33,196 nucleotides of DNA, from the NCBI GenBank assembly GCA_900317565.1, contig ONHI01000030.1, positions 1-33,196 of the forward strand, read 5' to 3'. Under the pieces are notes generated by a model. It ran no database searches. It saw only the letters and a list, made by a program, of their open reading frames with translations, and was not told where the DNA came from. The stretch is from an uncultured Eubacteriales bacterium (lineage in GTDB: Bacteria; Bacillota; Clostridia; Christensenellales; Aristaeellaceae). Position 1 is the stretch's first letter. The number at the start of each line of letters is the position of its first letter. The translations under genes were made by a program, and so were the position numbers. This document shows positions 30,825 through 33,196 of this stretch, piece by piece.

Positions 30825-31230
30825 GTGACGAGGGACAATGGCAAGGCCTCCGACTGCCTCCAGTGCGGCAACCGCGCCATACTGGAAGCGATCCTCGAGC
30901 GGGACTACCGGGTTCTGATTGCTGAAGCGGGTGGCGGAGGTGCTCAAGTACAGCTTCCGCTCCACCGACCTGGTGTTCCGCCTGGGCGGCGACGAATTCG
31001 TGGTGATCATGTCCAACGTGGACAGCTCCATGCGGGACCAGGTCAAGCGCAAGATCGACCAGGCCAACGTCATGCTGCAAAAGCCCAAGGACGACCTGCC
31101 GCCGACCTCCCTCAGCGTGGGCGTGGCCTTCGCGGACCGGGAGAACCCGGAGGGCGATATATTCAAGGACGCCGATACCGCGCTGTACCGGGTGAAGGAG
31201 GCCGGGCGCTGCGGCTGCTATATCTATTAA
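30825..31230 (+). pseudogene. Decayed REC–GGDEF response regulator
   Basis: The start, in one frame, has NRAILEAILERDYRVLIAE, which resembles the first helix and second strand of a receiver domain. About 20 codons later another frame (from TTG 30919) enters the second half of a GGDEF domain: LKRVAEVLKYSFRSTDLV, the active-site RLGGDEFVVI near residue 22 of that frame, SLSVGVAF and DADTALYRVKEAGR, up to TAA at 31230. The receiver phospho-site region and the first half of the GGDEF domain, including the metal-binding aspartate, are missing. An internal deletion with a frameshift explains this. A free 103-residue fragment from 30919 would have no catalytic activity. It starts 40 bp after the flavodoxin gene. 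Confidence 0.65.
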
Positions 31231-31256
31231 AGCGGGAATGCCGCCCTGATATGTAG

Positions 31257-31297
31257 AAAAACCATAACCGCCGGTCTGACTGGCGGTTATGGTTTTT
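31257..31297. terminator. Bidirectional terminator between pyrG and the GGDEF remnant
   Basis: A perfect 16-bp stem (31257–31272 with 31282–31297) has A5 at one end and T5 at the other and a 9-base loop. It serves both converging units and touches the pyrG stop codon. Confidence 0.9.
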
Positions 31298-32895
31298 CAT
31301 CCCTTCATGGACGATCCTATGAAGCCCACGAACAGCGGATGGGGCTTGTTGGGGCGGCTCTTGAACTCCGGGTGGAATTGCACGCCGATGTGAAAGCGCT
31401 TGCCGGGAAGCTCCACGGTCTCTATCAGCCGCCCGTCGGGGGACAGCCCGGAGAGGACAAGGCCCGCGGCCTGCAGGCGCTCGCGGTAGGCGTTGTTGAA
31501 CTCGTAGCGGTGGCGGTGGCGCTCGCTGATCTGCGTCGCGCCGTAGAATCCGGCGATGGCGGTCCCGGGCCGCAGCACACAGGGATATCTTCCCAGCCGC
31601 AGCGTGCCGCCCTTGTCGATATCGTCATTCTGGTCGGGCATGTAGTGTATGACCTGGTGCGGGCTGCTCTCGTCGAACTCATGGGAGTTGGCGTTCTCCA
31701 GGTCCGCGACATGGCGCGCATATTCGATCACGGCGATCTGCATGCCCAGGCAGATGCCGAAGTAGGGCACGTGATGCTCCCGGGCGTACTTCGCCGCCAG
31801 TATCATGCCCTCGATGCCCCGGCTCCCAAAGCCGCCGGGAACCAGAATGCCCTGCACCTGTGACAGCACGTCCGCATGGTTCTCCTCCGTCAGTGCCTCC
31901 GAATCGATCCATTCGATCTCAACCCGCGCGTCCAGCGCGTAGCCCGCGTGGCGCAGCGCCTCGGCCACGGACAGATAGGCGTCGTGCAGCTGCACGTATT
32001 TGCCGACCAGGCCGATCTTCACGGCCTTCGACTGGTGGTGGATGCGCTCCACCAGCGCCCGCCATTCCGTCAGGTCCGGCTCCGGCGCGTGGATGCCCAG
32101 CTCCCGGCAGACGATGCCGGAGAGGTGCGCCGCCTCCAGCATCAGCGGGGCCTCATACAGGTTCGGCAGCGTCCGGTTCTCGATCACGCAGTCGGGCTTG
32201 ACGTTGCAGAAGTGGGCGATCTTGGAGAATATGGATGGGTCCGTGATGGGCTCGTCCGCACGCAGCACGATGACGTTGGGGATGATGCCCATACCCTGCA
32301 GCTCCTTCACGGAGTGCTGGGTGGGCTTCGACTTGTGCTCGCCGCTGGCCTTCAGGTACGGCACCAGCGTGACGTGGACGTACAGCGCGTTCTCGCGGCC
32401 CACCTCCAGCCCCACCTGGCGGATGGCCTCGATGAAGGGTTGGCTCTCGATATCGCCGATGGTGCCGCCGATCTCGGTGATGACCACGTCGGCGTCCGTG
32501 CGCTGGCCCACGGCATAGATGAAATGCTTGATCTCGTCGGTGATGTGGGGGATGGTCTGCACCGTGCTGCCCAGATAGCCGCCCTGGCGCTCCCGATGGA
32601 TGACGTTGGAATAGACCTTGCCCGTGGTCAGGTTCGAAAACTGGTTCAGGTCCTCGTCGATGAAGCGCTCGTAGTGGCCCAGGTCCAGATCGGTCTCCGC
32701 GCCGTCCTCGGTGACGTACACCTCGCCGTGCTGGTAGGGGCTCATGGTGCCGGGGTCCACGTTGATGTAGGGGTCCAGCTTCTGCGCGGCCACCTTCAGG
32801 CCGCGGGCCTTCAACAGCCGTCCCAGCGACGCCGCCGTGATGCCCTTGCCAAGGCCGGAAACCACGCCGCCGGTGACAAAGATGAATTTTGTCAT
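31297..32895 (-). CDS. pyrG: CTP synthase
   Basis: This 532-residue enzyme turns UTP, ATP and glutamine into CTP. The synthetase domain (1 to about 265) begins with [27 protein letters not shown], containing the P-loop, and has [38 protein letters not shown] and [13 protein letters not shown]. The class I glutamine amidotransferase domain has [15 protein letters not shown], the catalytic Cys near residue 382 in FGICLGMQ and the His/Glu pair in [12 protein letters not shown]. It ends at the terminator. GGGAG lies upstream of the ATG. No clear promoter was seen in the 130 bp upstream. Confidence 0.97.
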   Translation of the reverse strand: MTKFIFVTGGVVSGLGKGITAASLGRLLKARGLKVAAQKLDPYINVDPGTMSPYQHGEVYVTEDGAETDLDLGHYERFIDEDLNQFSNLTTGKVYSNVIHRERQGGYLGSTVQTIPHITDEIKHFIYAVGQRTDADVVITEIGGTIGDIESQPFIEAIRQVGLEVGRENALYVHVTLVPYLKASGEHKSKPTQHSVKELQGMGIIPNVIVLRADEPITDPSIFSKIAHFCNVKPDCVIENRTLPNLYEAPLMLEAAHLSGIVCRELGIHAPEPDLTEWRALVERIHHQSKAVKIGLVGKYVQLHDAYLSVAEALRHAGYALDARVEIEWIDSEALTEENHADVLSQVQGILVPGGFGSRGIEGMILAAKYAREHHVPYFGICLGMQIAVIEYARHVADLENANSHEFDESSPHQVIHYMPDQNDDIDKGGTLRLGRYPCVLRPGTAIAGFYGATQISERHRHRYEFNNAYRERLQAAGLVLSGLSPDGRLIETVELPGKRFHIGVQFHPEFKSRPNKPHPLFVGFIGSSMKG

Positions 32896-32924
32896 AGTTT
32901 ATTCTCCCGTGTTTGATTGGTTGG

Positions 32925-32938
32925 TAAACAGTTGTTTA
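32925..32938. repeat. Second copy of the TAAACAGTTGTTTA motif
   Basis: TAAACAGTTGTTTA, nearly palindromic, lies about 30 bp upstream of the pyrG start. It is identical to the centre of the palindrome at 27858–27891. Confidence 0.5.
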
Positions 32939-32948
32939 TCAGAGTGTA

Positions 32949-33019
32949 GAGTGAAGAGCGGAGATGTTTGCGTATTCAAGACGGTAGCATCTCAAATCTC
33001 CACTCTCAACTCTTCACTC
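32949..33019. repeat. Inverted repeat with GAGTGAAGAG arms, upstream of pyrG
   Basis: GAGTGAAGAG (32949–32958) pairs with CTCTTCACTC (33010–33019), and GGAGAT (32960–32965) with ATCTCC (32996–33001). The sequence on both sides is made of near-copies of a GAGTGAAGAG/ACTCTTCA unit. It lies between the CobN-like stop and pyrG and could act as an RNA hairpin or be a small mobile repeat. Confidence 0.5.
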
Positions 33020-33027
33020 TCCTTTTC

Positions 33028-33196
33028 TCACTCGTCCTCGTCGTCTTCCAACTCTCCCTCGATGGAGAGGTAAAGCTCCTGCAGTTTTTCTTTCGTCTCG
33101 TCGTCGGCGTTCCACATTTGCCGCTGTTCCGCTTCGAGAAGCGTCTCCGCGATATTCTGGAGTGCCCACGGGTTGACCTTTTTCATCCATTGCTGG
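33028..33196 (-). CDS. cobN: CobN/magnesium chelatase subunit H-like protein, C-terminal end
   Basis: The 55 codons up to the stop at 33028–33030 encode QQWMKKVNPWALQNIAETLLEA and then KLQELYLSIEGELEDDEDE in the last third. NPWALxNIAExLLEA followed by LYLxIEGELE is the known end of cobaltochelatase CobN/magnesium chelatase H-type proteins. These are large ATP-dependent enzymes that insert metal into a tetrapyrrole or serve cobalamin-related chelation. The rest of the gene lies beyond the window. The acidic end is normal for the family. The partial length limits certainty about which metal is inserted. Confidence 0.75.
   Translation of the reverse strand, partial: QQWMKKVNPWALQNIAETLLEAEQRQMWNADDETKEKLQELYLSIEGELEDDEDE

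Overview
This window comes from a GC-rich, endospore-forming Firmicute, probably a gut clostridium. The signs are a SpoIIIAH homologue, the clostridial gene order asp23–nusB–xseA–xseB–ispA–dxs–tlyA–nadK–argR–recN, G-rich Shine-Dalgarno sites, sigma-A-type promoters, intrinsic terminators and paired GH42/GH2 glycosidases. No rRNA, tRNA, CRISPR array, phage or transposase gene was recognised.

Layout. (1) 1–390: a pyrimidine hexamer repeat and the C-terminal third of a PHP-domain protein on the minus strand. It meets a 5'-truncated spoIIIAH head to head near 376–390, which looks like a misjoin or rearrangement. (2) 840–11243: one long plus-strand housekeeping operon. It holds two Gls24/Asp23-family proteins (one soluble, one membrane-anchored), NusB, both exonuclease VII subunits, a polyprenyl synthase, DXS (frameshifted here), a TlyA rRNA methylase, NAD kinase, ArgR and RecN. 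(3) 11300–18530: uridine kinase on the minus strand; then, on the plus strand, a tandem OB-fold SSB-like protein, a C69 dipeptidase, a small membrane protein, a PfkB sugar kinase, a TrkH/TrkA potassium uptake pair and an unrecognised protein. (4) 18577–21328: a lipoprotein foldase with an unusual acidic coiled-coil insertion in its parvulin domain, a 65-residue ferredoxin:thioredoxin-reductase-like protein, and an amidohydrolase. (5) 21504–26044: GH42 and GH2 glycosidases. (6) 26116–29163, minus strand: a three-gene ABC importer (substrate-binding protein, permease, ATPase) with a long leader. (7) 29240–31230: a divergent LysR regulator (frameshifted), a flavodoxin, and a decayed REC–GGDEF gene. 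(8) 31297–33196, minus strand: CTP synthase and the C-terminal end of a CobN-like chelatase.

The most interesting element is the leader of the ABC importer. A strong minus-strand promoter is followed by a 51-codon open frame. Nine of its residues 32–46 are aromatic (seven Phe, one Tyr, one Trp). Downstream comes an 11-bp intrinsic terminator just before the Shine-Dalgarno of the substrate-binding protein gene. Eight bases at the leader stop codon can pair with the terminator loop and 3' arm. This is the architecture of ribosome-mediated transcription attenuation, and it suggests that the importer, whose binding protein resembles the TrpX-like family, responds to phenylalanine or aromatic amino acids generally.

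Two genes (dxs and lysR) carry shifts of the same sign, and the left edge looks chimeric, so some lesions may be assembly errors. All assignments come from reading the sequence and recalling family motifs; no database search was run.
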